Origin: Areca catechu
Taxonomy: Eukaryota > Streptophyta > Magnoliopsida > Arecales > Arecaceae
Assembly (NCBI GenBank): GCA_021397845.1
Contig: CM038047.1
Span: 127,454,112 to 127,518,111 of the forward strand
DNA: 64,000 nt
Direction of reading: 5' to 3'
The translations under genes and the position numbers were made by a program. A model generated the notes under the pieces. That model was not told the DNA's origin and made no database searches. It saw only the letters and a list, made by a program, of their open reading frames with translations. Below, piece after piece: positions 1-11,236 of this stretch; positions within the stretch are counted from its first letter, which is position 1; every line of letters starts with the position of its first letter.

Positions 1-770
1 TTCGCCCTTGAAAGGCCGAAGGCAATTGATGAGGAAATAAACAAACTCATCAAGGTAGGATTCATTTGAGAAGCACATTATCCTGAATGGTTTGCCAATA
101 TGGTAATGGTGAAGAAAGCTACTGACAAATGAAGGATCTGCATTGACTACACAGACCTCAACAAAGCCTGCCCAAAGGATAGCTTTCCCCTCCTAAAGAT
201 CGATCAACTGGTTGACGCCACCGCTGGGCACCAGCAATTAAGCTTCATGGATGCCTTCTCTAGATATAACCAGATCCAAATGGATCCCCAAGATGAGGAA
301 AAGATAACCTTCATCACCGATCAAGGTCTTTACTACTAAAAAATGATGCCATTTGGGCTCAAAATGCTAGGGTGAGGTTATAGAGATTGATTAACAAGTT
401 GTTCAAGGAACAATTCGGGAGGAACAAGGAGGCCTATGTCAACGACATGATCGTCAAAAGCCTCCTTAAAGAAGATCACATCAAGGACCTGGAAGAATCG
501 TTCGGTGCCCTACGATGCCACCATATAAACTTAAATCCAATGAAGTGTGCCTTTGGGATAACTTCAAGCAAGTTCTTGGGGTTCCTTATTACTAAGCAAG
601 GGATTGAGACAAACCCCGAGAAAATCCAAGCCCTTAGGGATATGAGGCATTCTTCTTGTAAAAAGGAGGTGAAACAGCTGACAGGGAGGATCGCCTCCTT
701 GAGCAGATTTATCTCCCGGTCGATCGAGAAATGTCTCCCTTTCTTCAAAGTGCTTCAATAATCCCGGGGC
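1..770 (+). pseudogene. Tat-lineage (Ty3/gypsy) reverse transcriptase, decayed (element G)
   Basis: Reverse transcriptase domain of a non-chromoviral Ty3/gypsy element, cut by the left window edge. Frame 1 shows a fingers/palm block with FMDAFSRYNQIQMDPQDEEK near 247-306 and MMPFGLK near 343-363. After a frameshift near 370 the frame is open at 387-761 and runs through the active site into the thumb (KEVKQLTGRIASLSRFIS). These blocks are typical of the Tat lineage. The catalytic YVDD box reads YVND (435-446; codon AAC at 441-443), so one catalytic Asp is lost. In-frame stops near 67 and 127 confirm a dead copy. RNase H and integrase follow in order on the same strand. Confidence 0.9.
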
Positions 771-1180
771 TTCGAATGGATCGAGGACTGCTGCATTGCT
801 TTTGAACAGTTGAAGAAGTACTTGGAGACCTCACCCTTGCTCTCTAAACCTCAAGAGGGGAAATACTTTATCTATATCTCTCCGCTTCGGATGAAGTAGT
901 TAGTTCAGTCCTCGTCTGAAGAGAAGAGGACGGCTCACATAAGCGATCTACTACATCAGCAAAGTTTTGTACGATGCTGAAAAAAGATATTCAAAAATGC
1001 AGAAGCTAATTTACTCTTTAATAATTGCGGCAAAGCAATTACAGCCTTATTTTCATGCCCACGCCATCATGGTATTGACTGATCAGCATCTTAAGGCCGT
1101 TCTTTGATGTCAGATACTTCGGGGAGATAGCCAAATGGGCTGTAAAGTTAAGTGAATTTGATATCAGTTTTTAGTCCCGA
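771..1180 (+). pseudogene. RNase H domain of Tat element G, decayed
   Basis: Connection and first RNase H domain following RT. Readable blocks include FEWIEDCCIAFEQLKKYLET near 770-830 and YDAEKRYSKMQKLIYSLI near 970-1025, then a LTDQHL remnant near 1075-1092. The frame is broken by stops and small indels (for example near 897 and 1105). RNase H removes the RNA strand during reverse transcription; this copy cannot be expressed as one protein. Confidence 0.75.
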
Positions 1181-1186
1181 TCGGCT

Positions 1187-1456
1187 ATGAAAGCCCAGGT
1201 GTTGTCTAACTTCTTGGCTGAGTGCATGTGGATGTTCAAAGACAAAGCAAATCCGACCGAAGAAGAAGGAGTCACTTCGAAGGATGCGGAATCTGTTTGG
1301 GTACTCCATGTAAATGGGGCCTCCAACTTCACTGGATATGGGGCGGGCCTCATACTAGTTGAACCGGATGGACACACCATGGAGTACGCGCTCCGATTTT
1401 CCTTCCATGCCTCGAACAACCAGGTCGAATATGAGGTCGTACTTGCTGGACTCTGA
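1187..1456 (+). pseudogene. Second (archaeal-type) RNase H of Tat element G
   Basis: Open stretch containing WVLHVNGASNFTGYGAGLIL followed by a SFHASNNQVEYEVVLAGL block. A second RNase H between the ordinary RNase H and integrase is a recognised hallmark of plant Tat elements, and the xNNxxEYEALLAGL-type motif is diagnostic. The expected DGA/DGS start of the fold reads NGA here, so a catalytic Asp appears mutated. This domain is the main reason for placing G in Tat rather than with the chromoviruses that fill the rest of the left nest. Confidence 0.85.
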
Positions 1457-1740
1457 ATCGCCAAGAACATAGGGATCAGAGACTCCAGATCTTCGTGGAC
1501 TCCTAACTAGTAGTAAACCAAGTCAAGGTCGAGTTTGAAGCTAGAGATCCCATAATGATCCAATACCTAGAGAAGGTGAAAGCCCTATCCTCTCAACGAG
1601 AGTTTTTTTAGATCATTCATGTCCCCCGATCGGAGAATTCTCAGACAGACTCACTGTCTAGGCTCACCATCACCACTCCAGAATCCCTTGGTTGCACCTT
1701 TATCAAATATTTTGAAACTCCAAGCATAGCTGAAGAAACT

Positions 1741-2985
1741 TTGAAGGTGCACCAAATCGAGGCTGAACCCAGTTGGATGGACCCCATCATCAAATTTTTA
1801 AATGAGGGCATACTACCAGAAGACAAAGCAAAGGCCAAGAGGATCCACTGGACGACATCCCAATACGTTATCTTAGATGGGACCCTCTATAAAAGATCAT
1901 TCTCCCAACCTCTACTGAAATGTTTGGGACCATCCTATGTCGACTATGCCCTAAGGGAAGTCCATGAAGGCATATGCGGTGATAACCTGGGGGGCAGGTC
2001 TTTGGCATATAAAATAATATCCAGGGGTATTATTGGCCCTCCATTCAAAAAGATTCGACCGACTTTGTATGAAGATGTGGTCAATGTCAAAGATATGCCA
2101 ATATCCAAAGACAACAAGCGAGCCATTTGACCTAGCTAACGGCACCCTAGTCATTCAACCAATGGGGCATGGATATCCTTGGCTCATTCCCACTGGCATC
2201 CGGGCAAACAAAGTTCCTCATCATGGCCATCGACTACTTTACCAAGTGGGTCGAGTCCGAACCACTGGCTCACATCACGGAAGGCAAAGTTGAAAATTTT
2301 GTGAGGAATTCCAATATATCTGGTTCAGAATTCCACACACTATAATCACCGACAACAGGAGGCAGTTTGATAACTCCAAGTTTAAAGATTTCTGTGCTCG
2401 ATACCATGTGCAACACAGACTGACTTCCGTCGGCCATCCACAATCTAATGGGGTGGGCGAAGTGATGAATCGGACCATTCTCCATGGTCTGAAGACACGG
2501 TTGAATGCCACCAAAGGACTTTGGGCAAAAGAGCTGACCTCCAATCTCTAGGCATAAAAGACGACCCCGAGAACGGCCACTAGCGAGTCTCCATTCAACT
2601 TGGCATATGGTACCGAAGCAGTCTACCCTATCAAAGTCTCTCTCCAGTCTTTGAGAATTGACAAGTACAAGGAGCCTGAGAACTCCGAACATAGAAGAGT
2701 TGCCTTGGATCTGCTTTCGAGTAGCAGAATCTAGGCCCAAATGAAAATGGTAATGTACCAACAAAAAGTTACCAAATATTACAACTCTAGGATGAAAGAG
2801 CAGAACTTCTGCACTGGGGACATGGTACGGCGAAGAACTGAAGTATCCAAGCCAACGGAGTAGGGCAAACTTTTTCTCAACTAGGAGGGACCATACCAAG
2901 TCGAAGAAGTCATGCATCCATGAACGTATCGACTCAAGACCCTGCATGGCATTGTCCTATCCTGATCCTGGAATGTATAAAATCT
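1741..2985 (+). pseudogene. Integrase of Tat element G, decayed
   Basis: Integrase remnant. An N-terminal zinc-finger block HEGICGDNLGGRSLA lies near 1960-2000. The core follows with shifted frames: MAIDYFTKWVESEPLAHITE near 2223-2282, IITDNRRQFD near 2342-2371, and VGHPQSNGVGEVMNRTILHG near 2430-2490. The D and E positions of the DDE triad can still be seen (ITDN and GVGEV). Stops and frameshifts interrupt it throughout (for example near 2549 and 2733). The C-terminal tail ends near 2985, after which no coding is visible. Confidence 0.85.
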
Positions 2986-3194
2986 TTGCAAGTACTATCA
3001 ATAAACATACCCCAGAGATTTCTATGAAACTCTGTTTAACTCTAGACAGCCCATCATCCCAGTGACACAACAATGGTCTCAATAATTCGTTCAACAAAAT
3101 TTACCATAAGCACAAAGGTCGGTCTGATCCACTTGCCTTATTTGTATGCCCGACGAGCACAACAAACAGCCCAATCAGGCTGCCAAATGATCAA
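2986..3194. other. Start of non-coding 3' region of Tat element G
   Basis: Short stretch between the end of pol and the first tandem repeat. No domain or open frame of interest is seen; it is presumably 3' untranslated sequence. Confidence 0.5.
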
Positions 3195-3530
3195 AGATGC
3201 AGGGATAGTTTATACAGCCTACCCTATGGTGAATCCGAAGATGCGCTAGGGTGGGCCTAACCAGCCTACCTTATATTAAAGAAGGTGCAGGGATGGTTCA
3301 TATAACCTACCCTACTATAAATCCGAAGACATCCCAGGGCGAGCCTAATCAGCCTACCTTATACTAGAGAAGGTGCAACGAAGGTCCATACAACCTACCC
3401 CTTATGGTAAATCCGAAGATGCACCGGGGTGAGCCTAATCAGCCTACCTTAACATCAATAAATAAGCACAGGGGTGGCCCAAATGCCTTACCCTACGGTA
3501 AATCCAAAGACATGCCGAAGAAAGCCCACA
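3195..3530. repeat. Degenerate tandem repeat, about 88-bp unit, in G 3' region
   Basis: About 3.7 imperfect copies of a unit containing the recurring pieces CCTACCCTA, AATCCGAAGA and CAGCCTACCTTA. The spacing of 'cagcctacctta' is roughly 88-90 bp. It lies between pol and the antisense ORF, where Tat elements are known to carry hypervariable tandem repeats that can seed satellites. Confidence 0.75.
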
Positions 3531-3722
3531 CTTCGTAATGTCCCAGGATACACCATTCACTAGGAAAGAAGGAAAGGGAAAGAAAGGTACATTCTTCATT
3601 ACATCTCGAGGACTTTAGCCGAAGAAAGCCTACACTTTGTAATGTCCGAGGATACACCATTCACATGAAAAGAAGGAAAGGGAAAGAAAGGTACTTTCTT
3701 CATTGCATCTTGAGGACTTTAC
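3514..3722. repeat. Two-copy 104-bp tandem repeat in G 3' region
   Basis: The segment starting GCCGAAGAAAGCC at 3514 recurs at 3618 with few changes, each copy including GGATACACCATTCAC and AAGGAAAGGGAAAGAAAGGTA. A second, unrelated repeat unit directly beside the 88-bp array. Confidence 0.8.
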
Positions 3723-3767
3723 ACATAAATAAAAAAAGGAGAATAGAGCAGATAGTGGGAAAGCAGA

Positions 3768-4295
3768 TCTAAAGACCACCCGCCGGCCCTTTCCCATGTT
3801 GACGGGAGGTGTCTAAGTTTTGAGAGGACGGAGAGGCTCCGAACTTCTCTTCCGAATTGGACTCTGACTTCTCTTCGAAGTCAGAGTCATATTCATGACC
3901 CGGGAAGGGGACAGAGGGCCTAATGTTCTCCAGGCCCTTCAAGTAGTAGTACCAGAATACCTTGTCCTGGTTTTCTCGGAAACCTCAGTGGTAAGAGTCT
4001 AGAACCGCCTTGGCGACCTCATCCTTGAAGGCTAATGATGCATGAATCTTGCAACGGCCTCCATTGCCTCCTTTCTGGCCTCTTCCATCTTTGCGACGGC
4101 CTCCTCGACTCGAGCCCTGGCCTCCTCTAGATGGGCCTTTAAGACCCGTATCTTCCTCTTCAAATGGGCAATGTCCCCTTGCAGGTCATCGCCATCATCC
4201 CCCCAGTGAGCCTTTCCACTAGGCTCACCCTCCGCTTGAGAGTCGGAAGCCATTTTCCTTTCCATCCTTTGAAGTTTTGTAATGTTAAACTTCAT
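3768..4295 (-). pseudogene. Antisense coiled-coil ORF, C-terminal part (Tat aORF type)
   Basis: On the minus strand an open stretch (4295 to 4032) encodes a charged Ala/Glu/Arg coiled coil, with heptads around KAHLEEARARVEEAVAKMEE. After a frameshift it continues as FKDEVAKAVLDSYH and an acidic Ser/Glu tail ending near 3768. Some Tat elements carry an extra ORF between pol and the 3' LTR in antisense orientation, and the position and composition fit that. A second, different C-terminus of the same type lies at 38186-38519 beyond the A insertion. Function is unknown; it is not a host gene on present evidence. Confidence 0.65.
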
Positions 4296-4984
4296 CTTGG
4301 CAATGTGCTAAGGAGAAGGAGGACAACTTTCAAAATAAGAGTTTAAAATTTCAATGGTCTTCGAAAGGGAAGAGCTGGGTCCTATTTAACGGGATCCTGT
4401 GCCCACGGATGGCCATAAAAAAACACGCTCCACACTTTTCCCCAGGTTCGCCAGAAGGTGCAATGCATCAAAATGATGCATCGAAATCTAGGTGGCCACT
4501 CTAGGAATGGTGTAATCGCCAATAACTGCTCTCGAGGATAGAGACCATCGGTGCTTTGAACCCAGAGCAATCTCCCTCAGATGGTTACAACATTAATGGC
4601 TGTTTCTCAAAAAGGGAAAACCTAGCAGCACTTAGGATGCATGGGGATGCGGCCGTTTGAGTATCCACGTGCTTGACATGGATAGCAAAAAACATGCTCG
4701 ATGTCCTCCAACAGATCGCCATTGACAAAGTGACATCTATCCGCCACGCTACCACTAATGTGAAAAGGATAATTATGATGGATGATCGACATCAGCCCAA
4801 CTGAGATCAACCTAGTCCAAGAGACCAATCAAGTCCTTCCTAATCCAATCATCATATTAGGGAATTCAGCAACGGCCTGGCAGTATTACGACCCCACTTC
4901 GGAGTCATCATCAGTCGAGCCAGGAATATTCGCACTGAACTTGTCAGTCTTTGACTTACCCATCGAAAAAAGATCAACACAAAA
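4296..4984. other. Unassigned flank of element A
   Basis: About 690 bp with no recognisable domain. A short plus-strand open stretch (from 4782 into the A LTR) is not supported by similarity. It is probably part of the Tat-derived region that A inserted into. Confidence 0.4.
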
Positions 4985-4989
4985 AAAAC
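4985..4989. repeat. Left target site duplication of A (AAAAC)
   Basis: AAAAC before the A 5' LTR pairs with AAAAT at 37743-37747 after the 3' LTR: four of five bases match, as expected for an old insertion in an A-rich site. Confidence 0.5.
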
Positions 4990-6522
4990 TGGTGGGGGCA
5001 CCAGGATCAGACACAGATTACTGTGCCCTATCTGGTTTACTTTGTCATGTGTCAAAGTTTCAAAAATTTTGTAATCAATTAAAATTGAGTCCTGTAATAA
5101 GTTGAGGTTAGTTGATTTGTCTCAACACTCAACCTAGTCCAGTACATTGAGTCTTGTATATTAGTATGAGTCCACTTTTTGTACTTGAGAGGAGGCTACA
5201 CTATTTTGGAGTTCCATCAGGCCTCATTCTAGAGCAAGAGGTAGTTACATCAGCTTAGGATAACTTAATTGACACCCACGTGCCCTGATTCCCTCCAAAT
5301 AACATTTGAGATGCCAGATTCCATCCAGATGCTTCCGAGAATATTCCATATGCCAGGAACTCATGTTTTCTATGTTATTCCAGCACTCCAAGCCTTCAAA
5401 TTCAAGCCCAGGAAGCAAGACCAAGCAAGAAGAACCAAGATTCTTTTTTGATACCGGGAATATACTAGCTCAGGGGACCAGGCACCCCAGCTTCCAGGAG
5501 GCCCAAGCCCATGCACCCTTGCCACATGGCCAACCTCTCCTTGCTGCCCCAAAGCCCACACGCCCAAAGGATGAGGTGCCCCACTTGTTGACTTGGTCCA
5601 AGCCTAAGTGAAGAAGGAGAAGACTAATACTATTCTAACCTAGTTAGGATTCCTAATTCTTTTAAGCCTTATAATTTTAACCTAGATAGGAAAGGACATG
5701 TAATCTAACTAGGAAAAGGCTTGTTAACCTATGTGTAACCCTAGTTAGAGAGGGCATGGGAACTCTATAAATACCCCACCCTGCCCCCTCTTGTAATCAA
5801 ATTTTCTTATGAATACAACCTTGCTAAAATTTGTGTAATTGCCTTGTGTTTGGTGTTCTTGTATTGGTTCTCTTATTTTTGTGTTCTTTCCATTTGTCCC
5901 ATGGTCGAAACCCTGTGCCCTAGCACCCTTCTATATCTTGGAGATCAACCATGCCTGAAGGAAGATGCCCTAGCTGCTACCCTAGTCAAGCAACTGCTTC
6001 TTTCCCAGCATACGCACACCTAATCCTAGTTCTTTCAATTCTAAATCCTAGTTTTTATCTCTTTGTTTAATTGTGGTTTGATTGACCCTTGATGCTTGCA
6101 GGACCCTCGAGGTGTTTCACCTACCCTGAGGAGGCCTTCTTTGCCTTCAAGACTGCCCATAAAGGTCATCAGATCCAAGAGAACCAAGGCTTCTTCATCC
6201 ATGCTCTGATCAGAGTGTGAGTGATCCCTTCAATTACTGAATTTATAATCTCTGACTGTAAGGAACCTTTTCTTCTCTCAATTTCTGATTTATTAAAGAT
6301 TAACTATCCTAAGCCAGGAATTTCTTAATTTCTTTGACCTGTCTTTTAATTATCTTGCATGATTAAGCCTGCGATATGATGATTCTTAGAATTGCTGATT
6401 ACCTACTAGTCTTTACTTTACTTTTGAGAATTTAGCCTACAAACCTAAATTATAAAAATCACAAAAAAAATAGTTTACTATTATTTTTACATATTTAGCA
6501 ATCTTAGAGTCGTCCCGCATTA
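4990..6522 (+). repeat. 5' LTR of A
   Basis: 1533 bp, matching 36201-37742 with substitutions and small indels throughout (several percent by eye). It begins TGGTGGGGGC and ends just before the PBS. It holds the promoter near 5764. Small open frames inside it (for example 5269-5611) are chance frames. Confidence 0.9.
5764..5772 (+). promoter_or_regulatory. TATA box of A 5' LTR
   Basis: TCTATAAAT, conserved at the matching place in the 3' LTR (36982-36990), followed by a C-rich stretch. Likely start of A genomic RNA about 25-35 bp downstream. Confidence 0.7.
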
Positions 6523-6525
6523 GTT

Positions 6526-6537
6526 TGGTATCAGAGC
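6526..6537 (+). promoter_or_regulatory. Primer binding site of A (tRNA-iMet)
   Basis: TGGTATCAGAGC, three bases after the LTR end. It matches the complement of the 3' end of plant initiator methionine tRNA, the standard primer for these elements. Confidence 0.9.
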
Positions 6538-7622
6538 AGGTTTAGGATAGTTTTCATTTGCATTAGATTCATAAAACCCTAATTTTTGAATTTTCTGCAT
6601 CCTATCCACTGCATCATGTGTCTGTTTTGCATCTAATTTCAACAAACTAGGAATTTTATTTTTTTATAAAATTTCAATGAATTGTTCTTTGTCTTATCCT
6701 CTATTTTATCATAATTTTTAATTAATTTTATAAAAACACTAATTTTCTAAAATTTGGCATACTAGAAACCCTAACAAAATCTTGATAATTCTGTAGCAGT
6801 CTAAAAATCCTAGGATTTGCATCATCATTTGATTTTTTTCTTGTATAAAATTTGGTAGAGTTCATAATCACCATCCATCCTCTATTTTTTAATTTTTTAG
6901 ATTTTTTTATGCATCGGTAACTATGTCAAATTCTACATCATCTGAAACCCTAATTTTTTGATTTTTTCTAATTATGCACTTGACTAACTCAAACCAAATC
7001 AACTTCCAAACCCCCCAATCCCAAGCCAAACTTTTCTTGCTAACCCCAGTTAACTTAAATTTTATTTGTCACATCATAAAATAATTATAAATATATATTT
7101 TTTATTTTTTTGATTTTTTTAGATTGCATTAGGACCATTGAGTGCCATCATCTGATTTACCTAATCTTAAGGGAAATCACTATCTAACATCAAGGCAGGA
7201 GGTCATAACCTATCCTGGGCCCAAAACAATCTCCTTGCATTCTCATCCAAACCTTAATTAAAATCAATTAGACTTAATTTGCCCTAGAGGGCTAGGTGAC
7301 ACCAACAGGTTGGGTCTGAGCTGTGTGGGCCAACTAGTGCATTTAATCCTGTGGCTATTATTGAAATATAGTGTCTATGGCTGAGGGTCCAGAGTCAAAC
7401 AACCTATGTGGTGCTGTGATTTTTATTTAGGTCCCTGTGAAAGCAGGGAGGGCCTCTCACACTCCTACCCTCTACCTGGCCAAAGAAAAGATTAGCTACT
7501 GGGTTAAGTATAAGTTGAGCTGACCTATCCAGTTTTGGCTCTAGGTATAGGAAACCCTAGATTAAGCTAACCCATTTTGCATGCTTGGCTGCACCATTCT
7601 ATTTTGATTGATTGATTATTGC
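6538..7622 (+). other. Leader of A
   Basis: AT-rich untranslated leader of about 1.1 kb. Its last 350 nt (from 7268: TTAGACTTAATTTGCCC...) resembles the leader block of B, C, D and E. Confidence 0.6.
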
Positions 7623-8373
7623 ATGACCACTAGGTCAGGAGTCAAGTACAGTCCGTCTAAACCCAACCCCAATTCAAACATGGAGTCCAATTTTGAAGCC
7701 ATCCTGAAAGCCATGATTGAACAACTAGCTCAGTTGAACCAAACCAATATCCAAACTCAAATTCAGTTAGCCTAAATGAACACCCAAAACCAAGACCAGT
7801 TTGATCATATGAACACCCAAACCCAAAACCAGTTTGACCAATTCTGGGACTAGTTTGCTCAAATAACTGCCCAGCTTAAACCAATGACCCAATCAAATAA
7901 CCAAACAACCAATAGGGTGGAATAATTAGCCACTAGATTCGACCAAGTAGAGGATCGACTAGGAACCGTAGAAAGAACCCAGGAGTCTAACACTAAACCT
8001 GACCTTGATTTAGCCCCTTCTACCTCTCATAACCGTAGGAGAGCCCAAACCCATTAATCCTTTATAATACATAACCCTAGGAGATCCCAAAACTAGGATC
8101 AATTTAGGGACCCTAACCATAGGAGACCCAATTATGAGGACCAAGACCAGGATCATAGGCTTCATAGGAGCATTAGGATAGATGCACCTACCTTCAATGG
8201 TATCCTAGATCCAAAGGTCTATATAGACTGGGAGGGAGGTATGGATAGGTACCTCAAATTTTATGCCTTGAGTGATGAGAAAAAGTGTCATTTGTCCAGC
8301 TCAGGTTAACTGATCGGCTAGAATATACTAGGATAATCATATAGGCAACCTACCCATTACTACTTGGGAAGCA
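7623..8373 (+). pseudogene. Gag N-terminus of A, decayed
   Basis: ATG at 7623 starts a protein beginning MTTRSGVKYSP, the same position and style as the MSTRNGVPYQPGQ start of E. A Gln/Asn-rich N-terminus follows with repeated NTQNQDQFD-type wording. Stops near 7773, 7851 and 7924 and frameshifts before 8374 disable it. The start is chosen by matching E, which also has its ATG just after the conserved leader. Confidence 0.7.
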
Positions 8374-9483
8374 ATGAAATTAAAACTTAGAGCTAAGTAT
8401 GTTCCCCCATATTGTCAGCGATGTCTCTTAGATCAATGGCAGAGATTAAGACAAGGGACCAAAACTGTGAGTGAATATATAGTCCAGTTTGATGAGTGTG
8501 CCCTAAGATGCGGCACATATGAACCTGAGTTAGTTACCCTCTCTATGTTTAGCAATGGTCTTAGAGAGGATATCAAAAAGGAGCTATACTTTAGGAATGT
8601 TGAAAGAATGGCCCATGCCTATCATGTAGCTGAAAATATTGAGAGGTTCCAGAAAGTACCTGTAGTTAGGAGACCTGAACCCTTTAAATCGAACACCCCT
8701 AGCTTTAGGTCCAACCAGAACCAGTTCTACCCAAAACAACCCAGCTATAATCAAACTTGTCCTAACCCTAACCAAAGTCGGCCAAACCCAAACCCAAGTC
8801 GACCCAACCCCAATCCAACCCATCCCAACCCTAATCCATCTCATCCTAACCCAAGTCCGAGTCAGGCTAGCTTAAGTAACTCAGCATCTTTTAGGAATGA
8901 TAAGGGTAAGGCACCAGCTTTTCAGAAAAATCCAAGCCCCAGTCCCAATGTTTGTTTTATGTGTAATAAGGTAGGTCACTTTGCTAGCCAGTGTCCCATC
9001 AGGTCTTTGCACATTGGAAAGTTTGTGGAAGATGAGCCTGAACCCAATAAGGATGAAGAAGAAGAGGTCTATGAAGCTGAACCAGACTTAATTAAGGAAT
9101 ACGAAGGTGATGAAGATGATTTTGAACAAATAGACCTTGCAGGGGTAGTTAGATGCATCCAGTTCCAGAATAAAACCCAGGAAGATTGGTGTAGGACCAA
9201 TATCCTACATACTTTAATGAAGATTGGGGACAAGGTGTGTAAAATAATTATAGATAGTGGGAGCTGTGTGAATGCCATATCCCATAAGGCTATCAAAACC
9301 CTAGGCTTACACCCAGTTCCTCACCCTAGCCCCTATAATGTATCTTGGATAGATTCCACCTCTATACCCATTAAATCCAGATGCCAAGTTCAACTCCAAC
9401 TTCAGTCATACCAAAAAAGAGTGTGGTGTGATGTTATGCCCATGGGGGTAAATAGTATCATCCTAGGATGGCCATGGCTTTAA
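8374..9483 (+). pseudogene. Gag core, zinc knuckle and protease of A
   Basis: Longest open piece of A (369 codons). Order: retrotransposon gag domain (LLDQWQRLRQGTKTVSEYIV near residues 18-37), an Asn/Pro repeat region near residues 128-170 (RPNPNPS-type units), one CCHC knuckle CFMCNKVGHFASQC near 193-206, an acidic linker (EEEEVYEAEPDLIKEYEGDE), then a pepsin-like protease with IIIDSGSCVNAIS near 289-301 (active-site DSG). E has two knuckles; A has one. The stop after GWPWL is a TAA where E continues into the protease C-terminus. Gag packages RNA; the protease matures Gag-Pol. Confidence 0.85.
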
Positions 9484-10641
9484 GATCATGATGCCACTCT
9501 TTATGGTCAAACTAATGCTTGCATGTTTACTTTCCATGGGAAGAAGATCACCATAAACCCCACCCCACCTCAGGAATTAATTAAGAAAGGGTCTAGCTCA
9601 CTTAAGGAGAAAAGGTCTGGACTTAACTTAATCACTACAAAAGAGCTAGAGAAAGAAATATCTGAGGGCACTATTATTTGGATGTTAGTTGTAAAAGAAG
9701 TATTCGATCCTGTTGATAAAGAGTACCCTTAGGAGGTCAAGGGGTCCTAAGTGAATTTCATGATATATTTTTGAAGATTTACCTAACTAATTACCACCCC
9801 TTGGGACATCTAACATGTAATTGATTTAGTCCCAGGGGCTACCCTGCCTAACCTACCTCATTATAGGATGGACCCAACTGAACACTTAGAACTTCAATGA
9901 CAGGTAGGTGAGCTTCTTATAAAAGGATTATTAGGGAGGGCCTAAGTCCTTGTGCTATACCAGCCCTATTAACCCCTAAGAAAGATGGCAAGTGGAGAAT
10001 GTGTGTTGATAGCCATGCCATAAATAAGATAAATGTGAAGTATAGGTTTCCCATCCCCCACATGGATAATATGTTGGATATGATGGTAGGAGTCACAATC
10101 TTTTAAATGATAGACCTTAAGAGTGGCTACCATCAGGTTCGAATTAAACCTCGGGATGAATGGAAAAAAGCTTTTAAAACCAAAAATGGTCTATATGAGT
10201 GGGCCATAATGCCTTTTGGGTTATCCAATGCCCCTAGCACTTTCATGAGAATTATGATCCAAGTCCTTAGGATGTTCATTGGTAAATTTGTGGCAGTCTA
10301 TTTTGATGACATCCTGATTTATATTAAAACCAAGGAAGATCATATAGAACATCTAAAACAAGTTTGCTTGACCCTAAGGAAAGAGAATCTCTATGCAAAT
10401 TTAAAGAAGCGTGATTTCATGACCCATAGAGTTATCTTCCAAGGCTTTGTGGTGACCCCTGAAGGTGTAGCAGCTGACCCTGAAAAGGTCAGATCCATTG
10501 TAGAATGGCTAGTACCCACTAGTGTCCATGAAGTCAGAAGTTTCCATGGTCTAGCCACTTTCTACAGAAGATTTATTAGGAAATTCAGCACCATAATAGC
10601 ACCAATTACTGATTGTATTAGGAAGGGTAGTTTTGAATGGA
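9484..10641 (+). pseudogene. Protease tail and reverse transcriptase of A, broken by B
   Basis: 9523-9732 continues the protease/linker. From about 9840 RT begins with several frameshifts, and an open stretch from 10107 carries DLKSGYHQVRIKP, MPFGLSNAPSTFMRIM and the intact active site VYFDDILIY (near 10300-10325). The frame runs to FEWM at 10641, where B begins. The protein resumes at 34206 with WTKAANRAFLEIK, so the two ends are the halves of one RT/RNase H connection. Confidence 0.9.
10637..10641. repeat. Left target site duplication of B (ATGGA)
   Basis: ATGGA directly before the first B LTR is repeated exactly at 34206-34210 directly after the third B LTR. A's coding sequence is restored when one copy is removed with B. 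Confidence 0.95.
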
Positions 10642-11231
10642 TGGTGCGGGCACAAGAATCAGAAGAAGACTTCAGGGTTCCATCTGGATCTCTGAATGAC
10701 CTTGCCCGAAGATTAGGGTTTGTAATAAGGGTTGACTTGGTCAACCAGATTATTTTATTTCTTCGAGTCTGCATTTCATTTTGTTGAGTCATGTTGACTC
10801 AGTCTAAGTCCAAGTCAATTCCTGGTTGGCGCCAATCCCTAGGGCATCATTTTTTCTTCCAAGGCCAAATGCAAGTGGACTCCACACTCCCAGCCACACT
10901 CCCAGGACCAGTTGGCGCCACATTTCATCCTAGTGTCCCTGGACCCCACGCCCAAGAGAGCAAGAAAATTTTCTTAGAAGAAGTCAAGGAAGGCACCCAC
11001 AAGCTGCCAAAAGTAACCAAGCTAAAGGAGCAGGGGATTTTTCTTGGAGAGGACTTCAAGGTAGGCGCCCACACTTGCCTAAAGTACCTGGCTATGAATG
11101 GAAGGAGCCTAGTCTTAGGGAGAAAGACTAGGAGATGAGTATTTTCTTCCAAGAAAGAGCAAGTCATGGAAGGAAAACCTATGACTTAAGGAGAAGAACT
11201 AGGAGGTGCCCCACATACCTGCCATACGAAG

Positions 11232-11236
11232 CCATC
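11232..11236. repeat. Left target site duplication of C (CCATC)
   Basis: CCATC at 11232-11236 and 17390-17394 flank C. LTR B2 at the same place reads GAAGCCATCACCTTGC, the empty site. Confidence 0.97.

Noticed and set aside
2270..2947. 225-codon minus-strand frame opposite Tat integrase
   Set aside because: Shadow of the integrase sequence on the other strand. Integrase motifs are clear on plus, and the minus product matches nothing.
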